Assembly: GCA_963664065.1 (NCBI GenBank)
Contig: OY760942.1
Span: 1,798,001-1,862,000 of the forward strand
Length of the DNA stretch: 64,000 bases
Direction: 5' to 3'
DNA from: JABDJL01 sp963664065
Lineage (GTDB): Bacteria > Pseudomonadota > Gammaproteobacteria > Xanthomonadales > SZUA-36
In this document: in pieces, positions 25,607-34,209 of the stretch
How the letters are laid out: each line of letters starts with the position of its first letter
Numbering within the stretch: position 1 is the first letter of the stretch
The notes under the pieces: model-generated
What the model was told of the DNA's origin: nothing
Databases searched by the model: none
The model's input: only the letters and a program-made list of their open reading frames with translations
Made by a program: the position numbers and the translations under genes

Positions 25607-27897
25607 GATGGCATCACCTTTATCGGAATGCTGGTCACTGCAGCGTGATGCTCCGCAGGAGCCGCGGACCCGGTTGTTTGAATGATGTCACGGCCCAGTT
25701 CGCGCGAAACCCCGCCGGTCTTGACCAGCTTGGCCTGGCGCCCTGTTGCCACCAGAGCGACCCGCGTGGCACCCCAGGCCAGGTCGCCGGTTTTAGATTC
25801 CAGCTTTGGTGCCAGAATCTGAATTGGATTTACCCCGCGGTCTTTTGCGTAGCGGCCGTATTCGGTGTGGCCCTGGCCGATGGGCATTGCAATGACATCT
25901 GGCATGATGGCTGGGAAAATTAAAATCGGGGCGGTAATACTGCCTTCGGTAGAGGTGACCTCGACCAGGTCGCCTTCCTCCAGTCCGAGTGTCCTGGCTG
26001 TGGCCGGGTTCATCTCCACCCATGAACCATAAACCACGCTGGTCATTGCATCGGGCAACTCCTGCATCCAGGGCAGATTAGCCCCGCGTCCGTCATGCAG
26101 GCTGTTTGACAGGTAGGGGTGTAACAGGAATGGATAACTCTCGCTGTCACCGGCGAATTCCGGAGCGGCCATCCCGATGGTTTCGATCACTTCCCGATTC
26201 ACTGAAAATGTAAGGGTTTCGGCGTCGGTCGGCTTACCCCAGACACCCGCTTCAACTACCGACATCCAGAACGCTTCGAAATCGTTTTCAGGGGCATCTT
26301 CTGACCCGCTTTCATACAATTCCTGCCAACCGTCCTTGAGTCGATGTTCCATGTTGCTCCACGGAATGGCTTCACTAAGGCCCATCCTGTGAGCAAGCTC
26401 CAGGATGATGTCACCCGTCGCCCTGGTGTTGTATAGCGGCGACACGACAGGTTGTGAGACTGAACCTAGCTGGAAACCGACGCCCGGTTCGGGAAAATCG
26501 TCACCCCAGCTTTCGAGGTAGGTATGACTCGGCAGAACCAGGTCAGCCAGGGCGGTGGTTTCATCAGCAAAAGAGGACAGGCTGACAATCATTGGAATTT
26601 TTTCCAACGCCTCACGCAAGCCGGTAGCTGCCGGAAGGGTATGCAGGGGGTTGGCCTGGTTGAGTATCAGCACGTCAATACGGCCCTGGGCGGCATCCCT
26701 GGCGAATTTGGCCATTGCCTGGTAACCAGCGGGGCGAGTCTTAGTTTTCGGCTCGAAGGCAGGTGCCGGATTGAACATCAAACCACCGGACTTGCCCACG
26801 TTGCCGGCAAGGTAATTCAGTGCATTGATTGCGACCAGCGTATCGACGCCATTGCTGTGGTTAGCGGCCGCTCCGCCGCCGATGGCCAGGCTGGCTTCTG
26901 AGTACATGAAGTTTTGCGCCAACCGCCCGATGGTATCTTCCGTAAGTCCGGTTTGCTCAGCGACAGCTTCTATTGAATAGGGCTCCAGCGCAGTGGTCCA
27001 TGAGTCCAGGTCTTCACCAGCGTAAGCGCCGCTCGCGAGTATGTGCTGCGCAAGCCCCAGCGCCAGTACGCCTTCGGTACCGGGACGGGCGGGGATCCAC
27101 TCGTCCGCTGCGGCACCTGATATCGACATGCGGGGTTCAACCTGGACAAATCGGCCCCGGGAGCCGCGGCCGGCATCACGGCTGCGTCCGAAACCGAGGC
27201 CATGGTGCACGGGGGAAATCCAGTTACCGAGGTAGTCCGCGCCGAAAGACAGCAGGTAGCGGGTGTTCTGGAGGTCGTAGTAAGGCAGGTATTGCGCTCC
27301 GAAGAAATGTTGGTTCGCCGCATACAGTGTGCCCGGGTGGGCGAAATCGTAATTGATAAGCCGGTCGGAACCCAGCTGTTCCATGAATCGGCTGAAGACA
27401 TCGGCCAGGTGGCCGCGCGTGCCGTCGCTCAGGAAACATACCCGGTCACCCCGTCCCGCTTCGCGCAGGGCTGTCAGTCGCTCTGCGACCCGCGACATGC
27501 CGTCGTCCCAGGTGGTCTGTACGAATGAGTTGCTGCCGCGATCACCGGTTTGCATCATCGGTGCAATCAATCGGTCCGGGTTGTACAAAACCTGCAGTCC
27601 GGCCTGGCCCAGGGCACAAAGGCGGCCCTGGTTGACCGGATGCGAAGGATTACCTTCAATTTTCTTGGCACGGCCTTCACGGGTACGAACGGTGATTCCG
27701 CAACCTGCTGTACACATGGAGCAGACACTGTTGTACCAGGTGGCGATGCCGGGGCTGAAATCCTCCGGTGGCACCGGGTAAGGGATCAGGTGTTCAACCG
27801 GGTGCTTGATCGACTGCGCCAGTACGAATCCCGCACCGGCGCTAACGCTGCCTGCGCCGACAAGTTTGATAAAATCCCTGCGGTCAATATTGGCCAT
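25603..27897 (-). CDS. actB: ActB1, molybdopterin-oxidoreductase-like subunit of alternative complex III
   Basis: A 764-residue protein with a twin-arginine signal (DRRDFIKLVGAGSVSAGAGF at residues 5-24), so it is exported folded, probably with ActB2. It has the fold of molybdopterin oxidoreductases. C59-x2-C62-x3-C66-x27-C94 forms a complete [4Fe-4S] binding pattern. The characterised ACIII enzymes lack the molybdenum cofactor in this domain, and I know of no proof that it is bound here. The protein follows the pentahaem ActA by 24 bp. Assignment depends on both family and operon order. Confidence 0.88.
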   Translation of the reverse strand: MANIDRRDFIKLVGAGSVSAGAGFVLAQSIKHPVEHLIPYPVPPEDFSPGIATWYNSVCSMCTAGCGITVRTREGRAKKIEGNPSHPVNQGRLCALGQAGLQVLYNPDRLIAPMMQTGDRGSNSFVQTTWDDGMSRVAERLTALREAGRGDRVCFLSDGTRGHLADVFSRFMEQLGSDRLINYDFAHPGTLYAANQHFFGAQYLPYYDLQNTRYLLSFGADYLGNWISPVHHGLGFGRSRDAGRGSRGRFVQVEPRMSISGAAADEWIPARPGTEGVLALGLAQHILASGAYAGEDLDSWTTALEPYSIEAVAEQTGLTEDTIGRLAQNFMYSEASLAIGGGAAANHSNGVDTLVAINALNYLAGNVGKSGGLMFNPAPAFEPKTKTRPAGYQAMAKFARDAAQGRIDVLILNQANPLHTLPAATGLREALEKIPMIVSLSSFADETTALADLVLPSHTYLESWGDDFPEPGVGFQLGSVSQPVVSPLYNTRATGDIILELAHRMGLSEAIPWSNMEHRLKDGWQELYESGSEDAPENDFEAFWMSVVEAGVWGKPTDAETLTFSVNREVIETIGMAAPEFAGDSESYPFLLHPYLSNSLHDGRGANLPWMQELPDAMTSVVYGSWVEMNPATARTLGLEEGDLVEVTSTEGSITAPILIFPAIMPDVIAMPIGQGHTEYGRYAKDRGVNPIQILAPKLESKTGDLAWGATRVALVATGRQAKLVKTGGVSRELGRDIIQTTGSAAPAEHHAAVTSIPIKVMPS

Positions 27898-27921
27898 AGC
27901 CTTAATCGATACTCCAGCTGC

Positions 27922-28461
27922 TCATTTGTGACAGGTCCAGCAATCCAGGCCGTTTTCCACTTCTTTTTTCTTGTGGCAATCCAGGCACAAGCCCATTTTC
28001 AGCGGCGCTTCCCGGCTGATGACATCCATGGTTTCCACCGGCCCGTGGCAGGTTTGGCATTTCAGCCCTGCCTGCACATGCCGTTTGTGGGTGAAATGCA
28101 CAAAATCCGGCAGGTCGTGGACCTTGACCCACGGTATGGGCTCCTTGTTCTCCCAGTAAGCCATCAACTTCTGGATCTCAGCGCGATCGGTGGCGACCTG
28201 GCTGTGGCAACCCACGCACTTGCTGACGGCGGGAACGCCCGCGGAAATGGACCGCCGTGCCTGGACGTGGCAATACATGCACGGGACTTCAAAGTCTCCA
28301 GCGTGGATCTTGTGGCTGAAATTGATAGGCTGTTCGGGACTCAGGTCGGTAAAAAACATGGCATTGGCCCAGAAACCTGCCAGCAAGCCAATAAAGCCGA
28401 CCACCGCAATCAGCCCGGCAGGTTTGAGCACTTTCAGGGTTGGGACGATGGAAATATTCAT
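27922..28461 (-). CDS. actA: ActA, pentahaem cytochrome c of alternative complex III
   Basis: A 179-residue protein with an N-terminal membrane anchor (LIAVVGFIGLLAGFWANAMF, about 17-36) and five CxxCH haem sites: CMYCH 61-65, CVGCH 82-86, CQTCH 135-139, CLDCH 159-163 and CWTCH 174-178. Five haems match ActA of alternative complex III. It would receive electrons from the ActB iron-sulfur wire in the periplasm. Its start overlaps the stop of the GldC-like gene in ATGA. Confidence 0.95.
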   Translation of the reverse strand: MNISIVPTLKVLKPAGLIAVVGFIGLLAGFWANAMFFTDLSPEQPINFSHKIHAGDFEVPCMYCHVQARRSISAGVPAVSKCVGCHSQVATDRAEIQKLMAYWENKEPIPWVKVHDLPDFVHFTHKRHVQAGLKCQTCHGPVETMDVISREAPLKMGLCLDCHKKKEVENGLDCWTCHK

Positions 28462-28790
28462 GTCAGTCCCAGCGACTCGCCAAACCCGTTACCAAACTCA
28501 TGAATCTGCTGTGCAACTTCAGCGTTCTTGGTGGCGCGCAGAAAGGTGTCTGCCATCTTGTGAAAAACCTGGTAAAAATGCAGGTTCATCTCCGCCACGG
28601 TCATATCCCGCGTCCACAAGTCGATGCCGGCAGTGGTTTGCTTTTCGCTGTCCCACAGCGCCAGCATCATCGATTGGCACAGGGAGGGTCCCGGCCCCAG
28701 CTTTTCGGTTGCTTCCCACTCGATCCGGGTTGGCAGGTTTTCATCGTCCAGATCGATAGTCAGTTTGATTTCGGCAGTTCTTGCGGTCAT
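28458..28790 (-). CDS. GldC-like small protein at the head of the act operon
   Basis: A 110-residue soluble acidic protein: TAEIKLTIDLDDENLPTRIE, WEATEKLGPGPSLCQSMMLALWDSEKQ, then IDLWTRDMTVAEMNLHFYQV and MADTFLRATKNAEVA. This matches the GldC family, first named from gliding-motility genes of Bacteroidetes. No gliding gene is near, and it is translationally coupled to actA (ATGA). A TTG start at 28811 is possible, but ATG 28790 is better. Its role in proteobacteria is unknown. Confidence 0.75.
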   Translation of the reverse strand: MTARTAEIKLTIDLDDENLPTRIEWEATEKLGPGPSLCQSMMLALWDSEKQTTAGIDLWTRDMTVAEMNLHFYQVFHKMADTFLRATKNAEVAQQIHEFGNGFGESLGLT

Positions 28791-28831
28791 CCTAGTGTCC
28801 CGTAATGCCAAACCATTTGAAGCGGCAAAAG

Positions 28832-29020
28832 ATGCTTAACATTCTCATTGTCCTGGTCATGATCGGTATCATCGTAAGTCTCGGTTATGGCCTGTATTTC
28901 CTCGTACACGACCGTGGCAGCGGTGATCGCACCGTCATTTCACTCAGCGTAAGGGTGGCACTTGCCGTCTCTTTGCTGGCCCTGCTGGCATACGGTTTTA
29001 CTACCCGTTTCATGGCCTGA
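28832..29020 (+). CDS. Twin-transmembrane protein (DUF2909-like)
   Basis: A 62-residue protein of two membrane helices (ILIVLVMIGIIVSLGYGLYF and LSVRVALAVSLLALLAYGFT) joined by a short polar loop (VHDRGSGDRTVI). This is the DUF2909 pattern; such genes are commonly found next to ctaE/SURF1 in gammaproteobacterial oxidase loci, and here it is convergent with ctaE by 12 bp. An upstream ATG at 28805 is possible, adding MPNHLKRQK. Function is unknown. Confidence 0.72.
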   Translation: MLNILIVLVMIGIIVSLGYGLYFLVHDRGSGDRTVISLSVRVALAVSLLALLAYGFTTRFMA

Positions 29021-29032
29021 TCCACTTCCGCT

Positions 29033-29917
29033 TCAAAACCAGTACACAAAGGTAAAAAGAAACAGCCAGACTACATCCACAAAATGCCAGTACCAGCTGG
29101 TCGCCTCGAATGCAAAATGATTATCCGGCGTCAAATGGCCCTTGAAGCTGCGCAGCAGCATGACGGTCAGCATGATCGTGCCGAGGGTGACATGTGCGCC
29201 GTGAAAACCGGTCAGCATAAAAAACGTGGAGCCATAGATGCCTGAGCCGAGACTGAGCCCCAGTTCCTGGTAAGCGTGAGCATACTCAATTACCTGGAAA
29301 GTCAGGAAGATTGCGCCCAGGGCAACGGTGAGGAACAGCCATAATTTCAGCCCCAGCCGGTTGTTCTTTTTCAAAGCCCAGTGGGCGAAGGTCACGGTCA
29401 CGCTACTGGTCACCAGGATAATGGTATTGATGAAAGGCAGGCCCCAGGGGCCCATGGCCTCTGTTTCCAATCCGCCGGGGGTCATGAACAATGGCCATGT
29501 CTCAGCGAAGTCAGGCCACAAAAACAGGTGGGTTTGCAGGTTGTTTCCGGCCCCGGCCAGCCACGGCACGGAAATGATCCGGGCGTAAAAAAGAGCACCG
29601 AAAAACACGGCGAAAAACATCACTTCCGAAATGATGAACCAGGCCATACCCATGCGGTATGACCGGTCAAGCTGGCCGCTGACCATGCCCTTGAGTGATT
29701 CGCGGATAACCGTGCCGAACCAGCCAAACATCATGAAAACGATGGTAGCCAGGCCGAGAAAGAAGATGGGTTCTCCATAGCTGCCTTCTGCAGCTACCTT
29801 TTCACCGGTTTGATGAATGAATTTTCCTGCGCCAAAAGCGGTCAGGAACAGCGCAGTGGAGCCGATAATTGGCCAGGGGCTGCTGTGCGGTACGTAATAG
29901 CGCGGTGTTTCGCTCAT
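29033..29917 (-). CDS. ctaE: CtaE, cytochrome c oxidase subunit III
   Basis: A 294-residue seven-helix membrane protein. Typical COX3 segments are seen: YYVPHSSPWPIIGSTALFLT at the start, MAWFIISEVMFFAVFFGALF, TGFHGAHVTLGTIMLTVMLL and the end FEATSWYWHFVDVVWLFLFT. Subunit III stabilises the catalytic core of haem-copper oxidase. It overlaps ctaG by 4 bp and is the last gene of the cta operon. Confidence 0.96.
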   Translation of the reverse strand: MSETPRYYVPHSSPWPIIGSTALFLTAFGAGKFIHQTGEKVAAEGSYGEPIFFLGLATIVFMMFGWFGTVIRESLKGMVSGQLDRSYRMGMAWFIISEVMFFAVFFGALFYARIISVPWLAGAGNNLQTHLFLWPDFAETWPLFMTPGGLETEAMGPWGLPFINTIILVTSSVTVTFAHWALKKNNRLGLKLWLFLTVALGAIFLTFQVIEYAHAYQELGLSLGSGIYGSTFFMLTGFHGAHVTLGTIMLTVMLLRSFKGHLTPDNHFAFEATSWYWHFVDVVWLFLFTFVYWF

Positions 29918-30486
29918 CTGACTTTTACTTCGTTGCCGGTCTCAATTTGCGTGATTTTCATTTCGGGCACCGGATACATGGTGTAGGAAAGGCTGAGTGT
30001 GCTGATTTCTTCCGGTAATTCCGCATCAATATAAAATTGCAGGGGCATTTCCATCTCGCCGTTTGCCGCCAGCTGCTGTTGATTGAAACAGAAGCATTCG
30101 ATTTTCTTCAGGTGCAATGCAGCCAGTCCCGGTGAAATACTGGGCACGGCCTGGGCGGTCACGGCCTTATTGGCACGGTTGCGTACATAGAACCAGGTTG
30201 TGTGGATTTCACCGGGCTTCACCTGCATTTCTTGCACGGTCGGCCGGAACTCCCAGGCCAGGCCCTTGCCGGTTCTGGCCAGGAACTGGATGGTGAAGAC
30301 ACGTTTGCTGTCCTTCACTGCAGGGCTGGCGGTTTCAGCCTGGCCCGAAGTCCTGCCGTTTATGCCGGTCAGTTCGCAGAAAACTTCGTACAACGGTACC
30401 AGCGCAAAGGCAAATCCGAACATGCCCACAGCTAGCAACGCCAGCAGGCTTGTGTGGTTGAGTTTTGAACGGCTGGTGGAGTTCAT
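29914..30486 (-). CDS. ctaG: CtaG (Cox11), copper insertion into cytochrome oxidase
   Basis: A 190-residue protein with one N-terminal membrane helix (LLALLAVGMFGFAFALVPLY, then EVFCELTGING) and a periplasmic immunoglobulin-like domain. The copper-binding CFCF motif is seen in KKIECFCFNQQQL. Cox11 delivers copper to the CuB site of subunit I, and it lies immediately downstream of ctaD as is usual in proteobacteria. Confidence 0.95.
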   Translation of the reverse strand: MNSTSRSKLNHTSLLALLAVGMFGFAFALVPLYEVFCELTGINGRTSGQAETASPAVKDSKRVFTIQFLARTGKGLAWEFRPTVQEMQVKPGEIHTTWFYVRNRANKAVTAQAVPSISPGLAALHLKKIECFCFNQQQLAANGEMEMPLQFYIDAELPEEISTLSLSYTMYPVPEMKITQIETGNEVKVR

Positions 30487-30498
30487 GAAAATGCCTTC

Positions 30499-32103
30499 CT
30501 AGCCATGTGCGTCCCCGGAGCTGTCTTCCAGCACGGGTGGCGTTTCGAAAGTATGGTGTGGTGCCGGGGAGGGAACGGTCCATTCAAGACCTTCAGCTCC
30601 TTCCCAGACCTGGGCCGTGGCTTTCGGACCGCCGCGGATGGTCTTGACCACGATGTACAGGAATAGCACCTGACTCAGGCCGAGCAAGCCAGCGCCGATG
30701 GTGGATACCACGTTGAAATCAGCAAACTGCAGGGAATAGTCCACCACCCTTCGCGGCATACCGGCAAGGCCGGTGAAGTGCATCGGGAAAAATGTCATGT
30801 TGACGGCGATTGCTGCGAGCCAGAAATGGATCTTACCCAGGCGTTCGTCATACATGTGCCCGGTCCACTTGGGCAGCCAGTAATACACTGCCGCCATGGT
30901 GCCAAAGATGGCGCCCGGGTAAAGCACATAATGGAAGTGCGCGACCACGAACATGGTGTCGTGGTACTGAAAGTCTGCCGGCACAATGGCCAGCATCAGC
31001 CCGGAAAAACCACCGATGGTGAACAGAATCACGAAGCCGATGGCAAACAACATCGGGGTTTCGAATGTCAGGGAACCACGCCACATGGTGGTCACCCAGT
31101 TGAACACCTTCACCCCGGTTGGAACTGCGATCAGCATGGTGGCATACATGAAGAACAGTTCACCGAATACCGGCATGCCGGTGGTGAACATGTGGTGTCC
31201 CCAGACGATGAATGACAGAAAAGCGATGGAGCCAACGGCCCATACCATGGAGGTGTACCCAAACAGCGGCTTGCGCGCAAAAGTGGGAATGATTTGCGAG
31301 GCGATACCGAAGCCCGGCAAAATCATGATGTAAACCTCGGGGTGGCCGAAGAACCAGAAAATGTGTTGAAACAACACCGGGTCTCCACCACCGGATGCGT
31401 CGAAAAAGCTGGTTCCGAAGTGACGGTCAGTCAGCATCATGGTCACGGCACCGGCCAGTACCGGCATGACCATGATCAGCAGGAACGCGGTGATCAGCCA
31501 GGTCCAGACAAACAGCGGCATTTTCATCAGCGTCATGCCCGGTGCGCGCAGGTTGAGGATGGTGACGATGATATTGATTGCACCCAGGATCGATGAAATA
31601 CCCATCAGGTGAATGGAAAAAATGAAAAAGTCGGTGCTCGGGGGGCCGTAAGTAGTCGACAAGGGCGCGTAAAAGGTCCAGCCGTAATTGGGCGCGCCGC
31701 CTTCCATGAAAAACGAGGAAAGCAGCAAGGTAAAGGCGAAGGGCAGAATCCAGAAACTGAAATTGTTCAACCGCGGCAATGCCATGTCGGGCGCACCAAT
31801 CATTAAGGGTATCATCCAGTTTGCCAGTCCCACGAAGGCCGGCATGACTGCTCCAAACACCATTATCAGCCCGTGCATGGTGACCAACTGGTTGTAGAAT
31901 TCCGGTTCTATCAGCTGGATTCCGGGCTGGAAAAGTTCCGCACGAATACCCATCGCCAGTGCCCCGGCGATGAAGAACAGTGTGAAACTCAGCCACAGGT
32001 ACAGCGTGCCGATTTCCTTGTGGTTTGTCGTTAACAGCCAACGGGCGGCAAATGCCACCAATGGATGGCGCGTGCCCGTATCGGCGTGTCCGTAAGTACT
32101 CAT
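30499..32103 (-). CDS. ctaD: CtaD, cytochrome c oxidase subunit I
   Basis: A 534-residue haem-copper oxidase catalytic subunit with the A-family signature FWFFGHPEVYIMILPGFG (His-Tyr cross-link and the conserved Glu in HPEVY), VWGHHMFTTGMP around the CuB/haem histidines, and AHFHYVLYPGAIFG for the haem ligands. It reduces O2 to water and pumps protons. Its start overlaps the ctaC stop by 4 bp. The genes for haem A synthesis (ctaA, ctaB) are not in the window. Confidence 0.98.
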   Translation of the reverse strand: MSTYGHADTGTRHPLVAFAARWLLTTNHKEIGTLYLWLSFTLFFIAGALAMGIRAELFQPGIQLIEPEFYNQLVTMHGLIMVFGAVMPAFVGLANWMIPLMIGAPDMALPRLNNFSFWILPFAFTLLLSSFFMEGGAPNYGWTFYAPLSTTYGPPSTDFFIFSIHLMGISSILGAINIIVTILNLRAPGMTLMKMPLFVWTWLITAFLLIMVMPVLAGAVTMMLTDRHFGTSFFDASGGGDPVLFQHIFWFFGHPEVYIMILPGFGIASQIIPTFARKPLFGYTSMVWAVGSIAFLSFIVWGHHMFTTGMPVFGELFFMYATMLIAVPTGVKVFNWVTTMWRGSLTFETPMLFAIGFVILFTIGGFSGLMLAIVPADFQYHDTMFVVAHFHYVLYPGAIFGTMAAVYYWLPKWTGHMYDERLGKIHFWLAAIAVNMTFFPMHFTGLAGMPRRVVDYSLQFADFNVVSTIGAGLLGLSQVLFLYIVVKTIRGGPKATAQVWEGAEGLEWTVPSPAPHHTFETPPVLEDSSGDAHG

Positions 32104-33233
32104 CGTGCCTCGTAAACTGTCATGGGTTGAACCACGTCACTGGTATCGTTGCCCCAGGCATTTCGTTCATATGTGATCACTGCTGCTATTTCCAGATCAG
32201 TCAACTGTGGCGCCCAGGCCTGCATCTCGGTGTCCGCCTTGCCGTTCATCACCTGGTTCAAATGGTCGGGGATATTGCCGGTGGTCATTTCACTGCCGGC
32301 CAGGGCCGGGTACTTGCCGGTCTGACCCATGCCATCCGGTTGGTGGCAGGCCGCGCAATGTTCCAGGAACACCTCTTCACCCATTGGCAGCAATTCTTCC
32401 ATCGACCAGGTCTTGTTGCGATCCGCGACGGCGGTCTCGGAAGCCAGCGCCATGGCGAGCCGCTGGTCGGCGATCCAGGCATCAAATTCCGCCTCGGGCC
32501 GGACTTCCACGACTATCGGCATGAAGGCGTGACCCATGCCGCAGAGCTCGGTACATTGACCCCTGTACAAGCCCGGCTGATCCACGCGTGTCCACGCCTC
32601 GTTGATATAACCGGGAATGGCGTCCTGTTTAACAGCGAAATCAGGCAACCACCAGGAGTGAATAACATCATCTGAAGTTACCAGGAAGCGGACTTTCTTG
32701 TTGGTTGGCAGTACCAGTGGATTGTCTACCTGCAACAGGTAATTCTCCTCCTTGGGTTCACGGTTGTAAATTTGCTCCTGCGTAGTGGCCAGCCTGCTGT
32801 AAAAACCGATATCCGCTTCGACATAGGTGTAATGCCACTTCCATTGTGAAGCCGTGATCAGCACGGTGAGATCTGAACTGCTGTTGTCTTCAATATCAAG
32901 CAGCACGGTCGTCGCCGGTATGGCCATGGCGATGAGAATCAGGGTAGGCACCAGGGTCCAGGCTATTTCCAGCTTGACGTTGTCATGAAATTTCGCAGGA
33001 TTGGGATGCCGGGAGCGACGGTGTGCGAAAAACGAGTAAAACATCGCGCCGAAGACCACGATGCCCACGATGGTGACGACCCAGAGACTGATTTGATGAA
33101 GGCCGTAAATGCGCTGGCTCATGTCGGTGACACCTTCGCGCATGTTTATTGCTGAACCCGGGGAGTTTTCAGAAAACAGCAGCAATACGGCGGGTATCAG
33201 GCCGCGTCCAAGCCTGTCAGAGAGAGAAGTCAC
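32100..33233 (-). CDS. ctaC: CtaC, cytochrome c oxidase subunit II with fused cytochrome c domain (caa3 type)
   Basis: A 377-residue subunit II. It has a signal peptide, two membrane helices (SLWVVTIVGIVVFGAMFYSF and a second, LVPTLILIAMAIPATTVLL), the CuA domain with GQCTELCGMGHAFM, and a C-terminal cytochrome c domain with CAACHQPDGMGQ. The fused haem makes this a caa3-type oxidase. A GTG at 33233 gives the full signal peptide; ATGs at codons 31 and 38 are later alternatives. It is the first gene of the cta operon. Confidence 0.95.
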   Translation of the reverse strand: MTSLSDRLGRGLIPAVLLLFSENSPGSAINMREGVTDMSQRIYGLHQISLWVVTIVGIVVFGAMFYSFFAHRRSRHPNPAKFHDNVKLEIAWTLVPTLILIAMAIPATTVLLDIEDNSSSDLTVLITASQWKWHYTYVEADIGFYSRLATTQEQIYNREPKEENYLLQVDNPLVLPTNKKVRFLVTSDDVIHSWWLPDFAVKQDAIPGYINEAWTRVDQPGLYRGQCTELCGMGHAFMPIVVEVRPEAEFDAWIADQRLAMALASETAVADRNKTWSMEELLPMGEEVFLEHCAACHQPDGMGQTGKYPALAGSEMTTGNIPDHLNQVMNGKADTEMQAWAPQLTDLEIAAVITYERNAWGNDTSDVVQPMTVYEAR

Positions 33234-33494
33234 CCTTCTCGAGGTCCTGCTACTAAGGGTCTTGCCAAAGAAGCCCTCCGGTCATAACGTGATCCCGCTT
33301 TTATACCATGCGAATGTCATTCATCCGCTCGGACGAGCCATCGAAAACCCGTGGTTCCGATGGAGTTCACACAGTCGGAGATCAGATCAAAAATATTTTT
33401 GTCGCCGGTCCTTTTTGTTATCGTTATCTTTCCGCTCTTCCAAAAATCTTCGGGCCAGCATAGGGCATAAACTGGTCGAGTTCAAGAACACCAA

Positions 33495-33905
33495 TCAGCG
33501 CCTCAGTTGAGCCACTGTACGAAGCTGATTTCTACCTGTCCAATCACGATATCTGATCGCAGATGACCGTTCAATATGCCCCTCCCAGTCACCGCGGTGC
33601 GCCAGTAAAAATTCTTCCCCTTCGATTTTTGCCTGCCACAATCCGCCTTCCCAGTCGGTGTAGGCGATACTTGCATTTGCGTGCCGGCTCCACCTGTCCG
33701 TGTCTTGAGGGCTTTGCTCAAACTTGCCGGAGCGAATCCAGGCAGTCCACTGCTCATCGTTCCAGGAAACAAACTTCATCGATTCCTGCGCCCAGGGCTG
33801 ATTGGAGGGTTCGCTGCCGGAATATGAATTTGCTTCGAAAGTGAGTTTTGCTGCAACGATGGTTGCCAAAATGGCCGCTGCGAGGGTCAACACAATCTTG
33901 AACAT
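33495..33905 (-). CDS. Hypothetical exported protein
   Basis: A 136-residue protein that I do not recognise. It begins with a signal peptide or anchor (MFKIVLTLAAAILATIVAAK) and continues as a Trp-rich, soluble domain: SWNDEQWTAWIRSGKFEQSP, WSRHANASIAYTDWEGGLWQAK, HRGDWEGHIERSSAIRYRDW. No cysteines are present. It stands alone between the cta operon and the decaying region to its right. The 261 bp before the ctaC start contain no convincing gene. Confidence 0.5.
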   Translation of the reverse strand: MFKIVLTLAAAILATIVAAKLTFEANSYSGSEPSNQPWAQESMKFVSWNDEQWTAWIRSGKFEQSPQDTDRWSRHANASIAYTDWEGGLWQAKIEGEEFLLAHRGDWEGHIERSSAIRYRDWTGRNQLRTVAQLRR

Positions 33906-34209
33906 TTAGCACTCCGCTTCTCAGTGGCAGGAATGTAAACCCAGGTCCGGCAGATCCTGGTTCATTCCCGCAGACTCGGACATGTTACATAATTCGATCG
34001 TCCGGGGGCAACGTATACAGTTGTTGATCTACCCGAAAATTCAATGTACCTGTCCGTGTAATTCTTTTATCACCTAAACTTGAATAGGGGAATACCCGGT
34101 TCGCCAGTCAGAAGTTCTGAAAAGGGAGTTAATCATGTTATTCAAGATTTCGAGAATTTTGTGCTTAATGACCTGGCTGCCTGCTTTCGGTATCTGCTCT
34201 AAGAGCCGG
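33906..34209. other. Gene-poor stretch with a possible leftover signal-peptide start
   Basis: No intact gene is seen. At 34126-34131 a strong GGGAG-type site precedes ATG 34135, which reads MLFKISRILCLMTWLPAFGI and CS: a good lipoprotein or secretion signal. From about 34204 the frame runs into the antisense of the DmdA-like gene and has no coding character. I infer the 5' remnant of a deleted exported protein, at low certainty. Confidence 0.3.

Noticed and set aside
27550..28503. 317-codon plus-strand open frame
   Set aside because: It lies antisense to actA and actB1, whose haem motifs and Tat signal are clear; the composition is not protein-like.
33109..33510. 133-codon plus-strand open frame across the ctaC start
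   Set aside because: It overlaps the ctaC signal peptide region antisense, is rich in Ser/Arg, and has no recognisable domain or ribosome-binding site.
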